Assembly: GCF_002749975.1 (NCBI RefSeq)
Contig: NZ_PEIG01000004.1
Location: 1 to 64,000, forward strand
DNA length: 64,000 bases
DNA from: Gloeocapsopsis sp. IPPAS B-1203
GTDB lineage: Bacteria; Cyanobacteriota; Cyanobacteriia; Cyanobacteriales; Chroococcidiopsidaceae
Direction of reading: 5' to 3'
Shown: in pieces, positions 45,545 to 54,700 of the stretch
How the letters are laid out: each line of letters opens with the position of its first letter
Numbering within the stretch: position 1 is the stretch's first letter
The notes under the pieces: generated by a model
Told to the model about the DNA's origin: nothing
Database searches by the model: none
The model's input: only the letters and a program-made list of their open reading frames with translations
Program-made: the position numbers and the translations under genes

Positions 45545-46003
45545 ATGAGTAAACAATTAGATGAAACTGTTTCTAGAGAAATCGCCAATAATATCAAAAG
45601 TAAAGCTAAAGACAGCTTTGATAACGCCTATAAAGCAGCCTTAGCTACTGAAGGCGCGCTGTATGTTCAAGGCTTTTTAGTTTTAGCAGCAAAACCTTAT
45701 CGCATCATCGAACATAGCTGGATTGAACTCGAAGAACAAATTATTGATCCGACACTGCCTTTTTTAAATCACAAAGCACAAGATCTTTACTACTATCCTG
45801 CACAGCAACTGACAGTAAAGCAACTCAAAGCCGCCATAGAAGAAGCACAAGAAGATTATCCTGAAGACAATCCCCTGCCAGTTTACGGTGCTGCACCTTA
45901 TGAATACTATGGTGATGTCATGTTGGGTGGTGCGGAATACTTAGCAGCATATCAAGCCGCCGAAGCAAAATGGAAAGAGTTAAGCGATCCGCAGTATAAC
46001 TGA
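45545..46003 (+). CDS. conserved hypothetical protein
   Basis: 152 aa from the ATG at 45545 (MSKQLDETVSREIANN); 12 further codons upstream are unlikely. No signal peptide or membrane helix. Hydrophilic, with SWIELEEQIIDPTLPFLNHK, a Tyr-rich YYYPAQQLTV segment and the end YEYYGDVMLGG. It looks like a cyanobacterial protein of unknown function; the SWIELEEQIIDP pattern resembles domains that handle a small ligand, but I cannot assign a family. It stands 46 bp after the EamA gene. Confidence 0.75.
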   Translation: MSKQLDETVSREIANNIKSKAKDSFDNAYKAALATEGALYVQGFLVLAAKPYRIIEHSWIELEEQIIDPTLPFLNHKAQDLYYYPAQQLTVKQLKAAIEEAQEDYPEDNPLPVYGAAPYEYYGDVMLGGAEYLAAYQAAEAKWKELSDPQYN

Positions 46004-46034
46004 GGGGCTAGGAGCTAGGAGCGAGGGGCGAGTG
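46004..46034. repeat. purine-rich short repeat between genes
   Basis: GGGGCTAGGAGCTAGGAGC then GAGGGGCGAG just after the hypothetical gene stop is a GGAGC-type degenerate repeat. It separates this gene from the convergent MFS gene. Confidence 0.5.
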
Positions 46035-46060
46035 AAAATGTTTAACCGGACGTTATATGA

Positions 46061-47371
46061 TTAGCCTGCATCCTGATCGAGTAGCAAATCCTCGACATTT
46101 CGCAGTGAGTGAAACTGATACCCGCATAAGCCTACTAAAGACATACACAAAGCACAGATGACGTATAGCACAGATATACCAGCGCCTGTACCCGTGCCAA
46201 ATAATCTGCCAAAAAATGGTGTTAGCATACCTCCTGGCTGCATTGCAGGTGCAAAAACATTGTCAGCTAGTAATCCAGCAACTAAGTAGGCGAACGCTGA
46301 AGTTAATTGCTCAACTAAAGAACGTGCAGCAAACACGCGCCCTTGAATGTTGGGGTGAACTTTTGCCATCCAAATCGCCGTAGTAGAACTGCCACTTAAA
46401 GGAGCATACAGCGAGGCGCTAAACTGAGCCAACATCCAAATCCAAGGTGTTTTACCTAACCCCAACACAGTTTTACTCAAACCAATTCCAGCCATACCAA
46501 TTAAGACTCCTTTAATCCGGCGCTTGAAACCACCCCAGCGGCTAATAACTAAAGCGCCAATCACACCACCAACACCGGCTGCTGATGCTAAGCTACCCAG
46601 AACGACAGTATCGTTGCTGCTACGTGACAAAATCATTGGGGTGTAAAGCAAATCACAGATATCATAGGGTAGCCAAAATAAGAATCCGGCAATAAGCAGT
46701 GCAAGCATCCCTCGGCGTGCGCGAATGTAACGCATCCCAAACACAAATTCTCGCCAAATATTCGGATTAATTTGACTTTCGGCTTCCTGTGGGGAAGGTT
46801 GAGGAACTTTGACAAGTAATATGCTACTGATAGCAATTAAAAAAGTCACAACATCAATCACACAAATGCCAGCTAAGCCAATTGAATAATAAAGATATCC
46901 TGCTAATGCTGGACCAACAATATTAGCACCATAACCCGATACAAAATCTAGACTACTGGCACGGGCATAATGCTTTGCTGGAACCATTAATGAAACTGAT
47001 GCCGAGTAGGCAAGCCACTGAATTTGATTAAAAGTTCCCGCGATCGCACCTGTAATATATAAATGCCATACTTGCAACTGATTATTGAGATACAACAAGA
47101 CGATCATTACGGTTAAAGTGACAGTAATCGTATCACCCAACACCATCAGTAATTTACGATTACATCGATCTACAATTACCCCAGCGATCGGACTAAATAA
47201 GATACTAGGTAGCAGTGTAAAGATATCTACTAACGCTAAAGAAGTCACTTGACCGCTAAATTCCCATGCCCAAATATTAAAGGCAAAGGTACTCATTGTA
47301 CTGCCAATTGTAGAAACTAGCTGACCGCTCCAGACAATAATAAAGTTACGCAGGCTGGGAGAAGGTGACAT
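46061..47371 (-). CDS. MFS transporter, likely siderophore exporter
   Basis: About 436 aa from ATG at 47371 (MSPSPSLRNFIIVW). A longer frame to 47485 reads an STRR repeat as PITNYQLPITHYP and is rejected. Twelve membrane helices of the MFS_3/EntS group: IIVWSGQLVSTIGSTMSTFA, VIVDRCNRKLLMVLGD (the intracellular loop motif), YARASSLDFVSGYGANIVGP and GRVFAARSLVEQLTSAFAYL. EntS-like carriers export catecholate siderophores. It is the last gene of a minus-strand set with a binding lipoprotein and TonB receptor, divergent from the FAAL/NRPS genes, which supports export of that product. Confidence 0.82.
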   Translation of the reverse strand: MSPSPSLRNFIIVWSGQLVSTIGSTMSTFAFNIWAWEFSGQVTSLALVDIFTLLPSILFSPIAGVIVDRCNRKLLMVLGDTITVTLTVMIVLLYLNNQLQVWHLYITGAIAGTFNQIQWLAYSASVSLMVPAKHYARASSLDFVSGYGANIVGPALAGYLYYSIGLAGICVIDVVTFLIAISSILLVKVPQPSPQEAESQINPNIWREFVFGMRYIRARRGMLALLIAGFLFWLPYDICDLLYTPMILSRSSNDTVVLGSLASAAGVGGVIGALVISRWGGFKRRIKGVLIGMAGIGLSKTVLGLGKTPWIWMLAQFSASLYAPLSGSSTTAIWMAKVHPNIQGRVFAARSLVEQLTSAFAYLVAGLLADNVFAPAMQPGGMLTPFFGRLFGTGTGAGISVLYVICALCMSLVGLCGYQFHSLRNVEDLLLDQDAG

Positions 47372-47382
47372 TTTGTATTTTG

Positions 47383-47427
47383 GATAATGGGTAATTGGTA
47401 ATTGGTAATTGGTAATTGGTAATGGGG
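47383..47427 (-). repeat. STRR heptamer array upstream of MFS gene
   Basis: At least five tandem TAATTGG heptamers flanked by GGATAATGGG and GGGGAG. The array sits between the binding-protein stop and the MFS start and can be misread as coding. Confidence 0.85.
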
Positions 47428-47562
47428 AGTTATGAGTTAAAAAAATCTTGTAATAAATACCTCCGGCACCTTTCTTCGCTAACACGCATTCAAAACTTTT
47501 CTAACCCAATTACCAATGAATAACCTTTAAGCTATGTTTATCTTCACTTACTTATTGATTAT

Positions 47563-48546
47563 CTAATATTGTGATTCTGCACTCAGTAGGTATTTATAAA
47601 TATCATCTAAAATAGCATTCGCACATAAGATATTACCAACAATCCAATACCCTGAATCAACTGTATAAATACGGTCATTTTTAACAACATTAAGTAATTG
47701 CCAAATTTGATTATCGCGATATCTTTTAAAATTCTTTTCCGAACCTGGATCAAGTGCTACAAACATGACATCAGCATCAAGTAATTCTATACTTTCTAAA
47801 CCTACTGATACATAACTTTGAGCAGGATTGCTGACTTTTTTTTGTGCTTCTGGTATAGAAAGCCCAACTTCTTCTAAAATTTTGACAGGAAATGAAAATT
47901 GATTTTGAAACTGCGTTAGAGGCGACCCTCCATAGAAACGAATAATAGAAACTTCAGTATTTTGATGCTTTTGTGCAATTTCTATTCGCAAGTTTTCTAC
48001 GCGCTGTTGATACAAGTTTAATGCTTGCGAAGCTTGCGCTTCTCTATTTAGCATTTTGCCGAGTAGTTGCAAGGTTTCTTTCCAAGCTGTTTCATCAAAT
48101 TGTATCGATACTGTTGGAGCTATTTTTGAAAGAATTCCGTAATTTTCTGCACCAATTTCTAGCCCTAAGATTAAATCTGGTTGTAATTCCACAATTTTTT
48201 CTAGATTAAGTAGGCTTTCTTTACCAATAGAAATTATCCCCTCAATTTTGTTACCAAACTGACGACCTCTACTACCTAAAGCATTCGATTCAGCAGCAGC
48301 AATTGGTTTGAATCCTAAGCCAACTACAGCATCTAAAATGGTTTCATCTGTCACTATAATTCGTTGGGGATTTGTAGGAATACAACTTTCTCCCAACTGA
48401 TGTTTTGTAACTTGACATTCTGATGTTGTAAATTGTCCCCTTGGGTTGCCTTTAGTAGCAATTTGGTTTGAGCAAGCTATCACTAAAAGATAAGTGAAAG
48501 TCACAAGTAAAACAAACTGAAAAAAATGATGTATATTTCTCTTCAT
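47563..48546 (-). CDS. siderophore-binding lipoprotein (FecB-like)
   Basis: 327 aa with a lipoprotein signal ending LLVIACSNQ (lipobox Cys). Mature part: TKHQLGESCIPTNPQRIIVT, AVVGLGFKPIAA, KIVELQPDLILGLEIG, SVGLESIELLDADVMFVALD. It is a periplasmic ferric siderophore binding protein of the FecB/FhuD type, distinct in sequence from the copy at 19211. It lies 31 bp after the TonB receptor gene in the same operon. The minus-strand unit holds receptor, binding protein and exporter but no inner-membrane importer, so import must use a permease elsewhere. Confidence 0.92.
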   Translation of the reverse strand: MKRNIHHFFQFVLLVTFTYLLVIACSNQIATKGNPRGQFTTSECQVTKHQLGESCIPTNPQRIIVTDETILDAVVGLGFKPIAAAESNALGSRGRQFGNKIEGIISIGKESLLNLEKIVELQPDLILGLEIGAENYGILSKIAPTVSIQFDETAWKETLQLLGKMLNREAQASQALNLYQQRVENLRIEIAQKHQNTEVSIIRFYGGSPLTQFQNQFSFPVKILEEVGLSIPEAQKKVSNPAQSYVSVGLESIELLDADVMFVALDPGSEKNFKRYRDNQIWQLLNVVKNDRIYTVDSGYWIVGNILCANAILDDIYKYLLSAESQY

Positions 48547-48577
48547 CCTGACTACCCAAGGGTTAAATTATGATGAA

Positions 48578-51196
48578 TTACCAAGTTATGCGGTAATTAA
48601 CACTAAGAGTTCTCCCTCGTGCTGGAAACCGATAAGAATTACCGAGAAAATCACCTTGGAATTGATTGAAAACAGGAGTGTATTGGGTATCGAGTAAATT
48701 TTCAATGCCAATATCAATTGTGCCTGCACCAAGTTGAATACTACTGATGTAGTCCAAGACGAAATAGCCATCGATTGATCCATTATCTGAACCAGCTTCA
48801 AAACCGCGATCGCGATCGCCAATATATAACGCTTGCAAACGGTTGCGCCAGCCAGGGGTTGTTTGATGTTGTAGATAAGCCGTGAGTTTAATCGGCGAGA
48901 CTTCTGCAGAATTGAGTGCTTGATAATTGCCATCACCCTCAAGATCGTTCTCACCTTCTTGCCATGTCAAAGAACCTCCCAGTGCAAGTGCGGTTGTTGC
49001 TTGCCAGTCAATCGCTGCTTCAATACCATAATTTCTTTGGGGTGCGCGTGCTAGAAGCAAAGTCCCAGGTAACTCAGGATTTTCAACTAAAGTTGTTCCT
49101 AAGTCAGATTGACTGTAGAATCCAGCTAGCGATGCTTGCACTGTGTTCCAGTTTCCCCGAATACCAATTTCGTAGTTATTTACTTTCTGCGGTTCGGAAA
49201 TATCAACATCGCGATCAAACCGAAACCCTGTAGTTGCATTAGAAAAAAGAATTCGGGCAATTGGTGCTAGCGAAAAACCTTGCGCAAAGTTAGCATAAAG
49301 ACTGATCGTATCACTCGGTTTGAAGACAACTCCGCTATTGAAAACCACATCGTCCAAGGTACGATTACCACCCTCGATTGGTTCGAGAAATTGATTAGTA
49401 AAGTCGGGGACATCAATTCCAAAGCGTTCGTAGCGCAAGCCACCACTTAACAACCATTGTTCGCTGACGTCCCATTGAAGTTGTCCAAATAAACCAAGGT
49501 TTTCAATACTAAAACGGGGATAGAATGTACGAGTTTCAGCAACACGTAAAACTCGACCGCCAGTTGCATCAAATTCATCGGCGTCGAAGATCGATAATTC
49601 ATCTTCTAAATTGGCATTTGAATAGTCAACTCCCCACAGCAAGTTTGCCGTGTTAAAGACAGGAGTTTCAACTTGAAATCTTGCACCCCACTTGTCATCA
49701 ATTGCGTTGCGGGTTGTAATTCCTAAGGGGTCATCAAAGGGTCTACCATCAAAGAATGTTGGGACAATGCGCGTGTAGCGGTAGTAAACTTGAGCATTTA
49801 ATTCACTCCCAAATAAGTCGGCGTGATTGTAGTCAAGCGTTAGGGCATAGTTTAAAGTTCGTGGTGGGTCAACTCCGATATATATCGGGTCAAAAGGAAT
49901 CGCACGGGCTTTACGCTCAAAAGGTAACAAGTCTACGCTGAGGTCAGAGGTGATACTGGGGTCATTGCGATCGCGTGTTAAATTTGCCGTCAGTTGTAAG
50001 CGTTGGTTTTCGTCAAAGCGTACCCCGACTTTACCCAATGCTTGCGTTGTGGCAGTTTCTGCCGTATTTTCATCGAAAGGAATGCGCGAACCTTCAGCAT
50101 CATAATTAATCCCCGTCGTTCGGCGCGACAACAGCGCAAAAACATCAAAGTTACCTTCAGCAATTGAAATTGAATGACTGAAGAAATTGCCAAAACTGTC
50201 AGATGCTAAATTGTCCGCCGCCTCAATACCTACCTGAGTTTCGGAAACTAATCTGTCTTCAGTTGGTCTGCGGGTAATAATATTAATCACCCCTCCTGTT
50301 CCACCATCTCCATACACCGCAGAAGGACCACGCACAACTTCAATTCGTTCTACTGCACTCGGTGCAATACTTCTCAGGTCGCGTTGATAGCCGACATTAC
50401 TATCATTTGAGGTGACGGGAACACCATCGATTAAGACTTGGGGTGGACGACCGCGTATCGTTGAATTTCTGATAGTTCCTGTTGGTGGAGCTGCGCCAGG
50501 AGTCAATTTACCGATAATATCGTCTAAGCCTCTCGATACTGGAGCTAATTGCTCAATCTGTTCTCGTTCAATAATTGTTACAGTACGCGGAACATTTTGT
50601 AATTCTTCTTCGGTGCGCGTTGCTGTCACGACGAGTTCAATTGCTTCGTCATCAGGTAATTGTTCGGATTGAGTTGTATCTGGCTGGGGTGGCGTTGGTG
50701 CGGTTGATGTTGTTGTACTTGGTGTTACACCTAAAATCAAACCTTCATCGCTGTCAAATAAATCTAGTGTAGGAACACCTTGCGTACCTGTGACTACCAG
50801 TCGAATTGTTTGGTTATCAAGGTTTATCAGTGCGATCTCCGCAATTCCTGAAACTGGATTACTTTGACGAAATTCTCCTGATGATAAACGCAGTTGTGCT
50901 GATTGAATGTCAGCAGTTAATACATTACCCTCACTTAGAGGTGTCACTTGCAACTGTTCGCCTTGGGTTGTTTCGAGAATAACTTCCAAACCTTGGTCGG
51001 TTTGTTCCACTCTGACGTTGCTAATCTCCACAATTGGCGATCGCATCAGCTGTGCTGTCTTAAGTGGCTTAGCTAACGTTGATACATCTCTAGAACTTTG
51101 TGCTAAAACCTGCGCCTCTGCACAATTTGCACTAGTCGATAAGACAGCAATAATTGAACCTGCTAAAAACAAACTTGGCAATAATTTGACATTCAT
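48578..51196 (-). CDS. TonB-dependent receptor with AMIN domain, siderophore cluster
   Basis: 872 aa. Signal peptide (LLPSLFLAGSIIAVLSTS, cleavage near CAEAQ), AMIN domain at about 55-150, then TonB-box-like IELVVTATRTEEELQNVPRT and the plug: RGLDDIIGKLTPGAAPPTG, IRGRPPQVLIDGVPV, ERIEVVRGPSAVYGDGGTGG followed by VINIITRRP. The barrel ends LSVNYRITW with aromatic Trp. The plug resembles the catecholate/BtuB-FepA type rather than the FhuA type of the other receptor here. First gene of the minus-strand set, transcribed away from the NRPS genes across a 556-bp shared promoter region. Confidence 0.93.
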   Translation of the reverse strand: MNVKLLPSLFLAGSIIAVLSTSANCAEAQVLAQSSRDVSTLAKPLKTAQLMRSPIVEISNVRVEQTDQGLEVILETTQGEQLQVTPLSEGNVLTADIQSAQLRLSSGEFRQSNPVSGIAEIALINLDNQTIRLVVTGTQGVPTLDLFDSDEGLILGVTPSTTTSTAPTPPQPDTTQSEQLPDDEAIELVVTATRTEEELQNVPRTVTIIEREQIEQLAPVSRGLDDIIGKLTPGAAPPTGTIRNSTIRGRPPQVLIDGVPVTSNDSNVGYQRDLRSIAPSAVERIEVVRGPSAVYGDGGTGGVINIITRRPTEDRLVSETQVGIEAADNLASDSFGNFFSHSISIAEGNFDVFALLSRRTTGINYDAEGSRIPFDENTAETATTQALGKVGVRFDENQRLQLTANLTRDRNDPSITSDLSVDLLPFERKARAIPFDPIYIGVDPPRTLNYALTLDYNHADLFGSELNAQVYYRYTRIVPTFFDGRPFDDPLGITTRNAIDDKWGARFQVETPVFNTANLLWGVDYSNANLEDELSIFDADEFDATGGRVLRVAETRTFYPRFSIENLGLFGQLQWDVSEQWLLSGGLRYERFGIDVPDFTNQFLEPIEGGNRTLDDVVFNSGVVFKPSDTISLYANFAQGFSLAPIARILFSNATTGFRFDRDVDISEPQKVNNYEIGIRGNWNTVQASLAGFYSQSDLGTTLVENPELPGTLLLARAPQRNYGIEAAIDWQATTALALGGSLTWQEGENDLEGDGNYQALNSAEVSPIKLTAYLQHQTTPGWRNRLQALYIGDRDRGFEAGSDNGSIDGYFVLDYISSIQLGAGTIDIGIENLLDTQYTPVFNQFQGDFLGNSYRFPARGRTLSVNYRITW

Positions 51197-51752
51197 TATT
51201 TTTCTTGCACCGAATCGCTACCTTCACACCGCAGTTAACAACGCCAAAACTTATCGCTATAAACAGCTAACCTTAGATGCAAATAAATTTATACTCTATC
51301 TTGGGTTTGTTGAAAATACTTGTCATATATTTCTTAGTGTGAGCATGCACGGCTTCCACGTACAGCTTGTGAAGTTCGCTGACATACCTTACTTAACAAT
51401 TTTTGTTCTTGACCTTTAAATTTTATACCTCTATCTTAGGTAGTAAACAGCTATTGATAATAGCAGGCAATTAATTTTGTAGCAAATATAACAAATTTTT
51501 ATTCTTTGGGGATTGTAAAAAGTAAGAAATTGCATTAAGTGTATAAGAGCAGTTGAAATAAATTCTCATCTATTGGCGTAAGGATTCAAGCGACGATAGC
51601 TCTACAGTATTTTTGACAACAGCAATTTATTCCTTTGTCTTGGATTCCTCGTGGTTCCATTTTATTTGTAATGAAGTTTTAATTCTTGCTTTCCCGTCCT
51701 GCAAAAGTGCTGTCAACTGTGTAATTTTCTGCATCAAGGTTTTAAAAGTGCA
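51197..51752. promoter_or_regulatory. bidirectional promoter region of siderophore cluster
   Basis: 556 bp without a gene between the TonB receptor (minus) and the FAAL/NRPS gene (plus). It is AT-rich and should hold promoters for both units. The only clear structured site seen is a Fur-like palindrome at 51450-51464. The leader near 51720-51752 has no strong ribosome-binding site. No small gene is convincing. Confidence 0.6.
51450..51464. promoter_or_regulatory. Fur-like palindrome in divergent promoter
   Basis: GCTATTgatAATAGC has perfect 6-bp arms and an AT-rich core with ATTGATAAT, resembling half of the Fur consensus. It lies about 290 bp from the NRPS start and 254 bp from the receptor start. 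Iron control of both units is expected for a siderophore cluster; the site itself is tentative. Confidence 0.35.
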
Positions 51753-54700
51753 ATGATTCAGCCTGTGAGTGGTTTGGAATGTCTTTTTGGTCAGTATTCT
51801 AGTGTCGTAGAAATATTACGGTATCAAAGTGCTACACAACCGGATGCAGCAGCGTTTACCTTTTTGGTAGATGGGGAGCAGCAAGCAGTAACATGGACAT
51901 ACCGAGAATTAGAGTGGCGATCGCATGCGATCGCAGTACAACTCCAAGCTTTAGGTTTAACTGGGGAACGCGCCTTATTGCTGTATCCACCAGGGTTAGA
52001 TTATTTAGCGGCTTTCTTCGGATGCTTATCTGCTGGAGTGGTAGCCGTTCCAGCTTATCCACCACGAAATCAACGCAATACCCCCCGAATCTTATCAATA
52101 CTGCAAGATGCACAAGCGGCAATTGTTCTGAGTACATCTCAGGCGTTAGGGCAAATACAATCGTTATTCGGAACTGTAAATGATACGTCGCTAAAATGGC
52201 TTGCGACTGATAATCTGACACTCGACATTACCCAAGCATGGCAAGAACCATCGATTAATCAAGACACTCTTGCCTTTTTACAATACACTTCCGGCTCAAC
52301 GGGTACGCCTAAGGGTGTGATGCTGACACATGGCAATTTGCTCCACAATGCAGCTGCTACCTACTTATATATGGAGCATTCAGCGAGTAGTAAATTCGTG
52401 ACTTGGCTGCCAATTTATCATGACATGGGCTTGATTGGGGGCGTACTCCAGCCCTTATACGGTGGTTTTCCTTGTATTATGATGTCGCCTGCGTTGTTTC
52501 TGCAACGACCGTATCGTTGGTTACACGCAATTTCTCAGTATGGCGGAACAACTAGCGGTGCGCCTAATTTTGCCTACGAGTTGTGTACTCAAAAAATTAC
52601 TCCCGAACAGCGCTCAACACTCGATTTGAGTAGCTGGAGTGTCGCTTTTAACGGTGCGGAACCAATTCGCCACGAAACTCTAGAACGCTTTGCACAAACT
52701 TTTGCAGAATGTGGTTTTCGTTCCGAAGCTTTCTATCCCTGCTATGGAATGGCGGAAGCAACTTTGATGGTGTCGGGTAGTGTCAAAACTACCTTACCAA
52801 AGGTAAAAACTATCGAAAAATCTTCATTAGAAAGCAACCACATTGTTGATGCAACTCTTGGTGTAGAGAATTCAGTATCTTTAGTCAGTTGCGGTCGTAG
52901 TTTACCACAGCAGCAAATCATCATTGCCAACTCCGATTTAACTCGTTGTGCTGCAAATCAAGTTGGTGAAGTTTGGGTATCTAGCCCTAGTATCGGAAAA
53001 GGTTATTGGAATCGTTTAGAGGAAACAGCGCAAACCTTCCAGGCTTACCTGCAAGATACAGCGGAAGGACCATTTTTACGGACTGGCGATTTAGGATTTT
53101 TGCATGAGGGTGAACTTTTCATCACAGGTAGAGCAAAAGATTTAATTATCATTCGAGGACGCAACCTCTATCCACAAGATATTGAATTAACCAGTGAAGG
53201 TAGTCACTCTGTACTTCGTCAAGGGAGTTCTGCAGCTTTTACGATTGAGATCGCTGGTGAAGAACGGCTTGTTATTGTGCAAGAAGTCGAATTTCGTGCC
53301 AAACCTAATGTAGAGGAAGTTGCTGCTGCGATTCGTCAAGCAGTCACAGAAGAACACGAAGTTCAGGTTTATGGAGTAGTTTTGATCAAAGCTGGTACTA
53401 TTCCTAAGACTTCTAGCGGTAAGATTCAGCGCCGTGCGACTAAAGCGCAATTTTTGGCGGGGGGTTTGGAGGTTATTGGCAGTAGTATTTTTGATAGCCC
53501 CCTAAATCCCCCACCAATGGGGGACTTTAACAGATTTGGTTCCCTCCTTCCTCTCTCACTTGAACAACGCCGTACTCTTGATAATTTGCCAGCATTAGGT
53601 ACAAAGAATTTGACGCGAGAAGAATTGCTGGCTGTCGATTCTCCACAAAGGCTAGAACTCGTTGAATCATATTTACAAAGTTTAGTAGCGCGGATACTGC
53701 ATACACCTCAGCAGTTAAATCTACAGCAGCCACTAACTTGTTTTGGGTTAGATTCCTTAAAGGTTTTTGAGTTAAAAAATCGAGTTGAGGAATTAGGGGT
53801 TGTTGTCGCGATCGCTGATTTGTTTGAAGGTATCACGATAACTCAGTTAGCACAGCAGATTCTTGAGCAAATTACTTCCGGCAATTCGGTTGTATCAACT
53901 ATCTCCACAGTTGAAAGGAATCAGCCTCACTATCCCCTTTCTTATGCGCAACAACGGTTGTGGTTTATCAATCAACTGCAACCAGATAATGCTGCTTATC
54001 ATATTGCGATCGCAGTTGAAATTGAGGGGTGTTTAGATGCTTCTATATTAATTAGCTGTCTTCAGGAAATTATTCATCGTCACGAAATTTTACGCACCAG
54101 CTTTGAGGTGGTTAATAGTGAACCTGCTCAAATTATCTCTTCTCATGCCACGATTACTGTACCTCAATTAGATTTGCGTCATCTGTCTGACGGGGAACAA
54201 CAAGCTGAAATACAAAAGTTATCACAAGAAGAAATCCAGTCACCTTTTAACTTAGGAAAAGCTCCATTATTACGGGCAAAAATATTACACCTGGCTCCAG
54301 ATAATTCAATACTATTACTAACGTTGCATCATATCGTTGCTGATGGTTGGTCAATTAAGGTTTTGGTTCAAGAGTTATCAATACTCTATCAAGCTTCTAT
54401 CGGAAAATCCTCTTCACTTCCAGAACTACAAATTCAATATTTAGATTTTACTGCTTGGCAAAGACAATGGTTGCAAGGTGAAGTTGTCGAAACTCATCTA
54501 GCTTATTGGAAACAACAGTTAAGCGGACTTTCGGTTTTAAAATTACCTACAGATTATTCGCGGCAACCTATCCAAACTTATCGAGGAGCGCAGCAAAAGT
54601 TTAGATTATCTCTAGCTTTAACTAATAATCTCAAGCAGTTCAACGGAACTTTATTTATGACTTTGTTAGCGGCGTTTAACGTTTTACTTTACCGCTATAC

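Noticed and set aside
47372-47485. N-terminal extension of the MFS transporter reading PITNYQLPITHYP
   Set aside because: It is a translated STRR heptamer array upstream of the proper ATG at 47371.
50907-51419. 170-codon plus-strand frame
   Set aside because: It is the antisense shadow of the TonB receptor's 5' end and has no recognisable domain.
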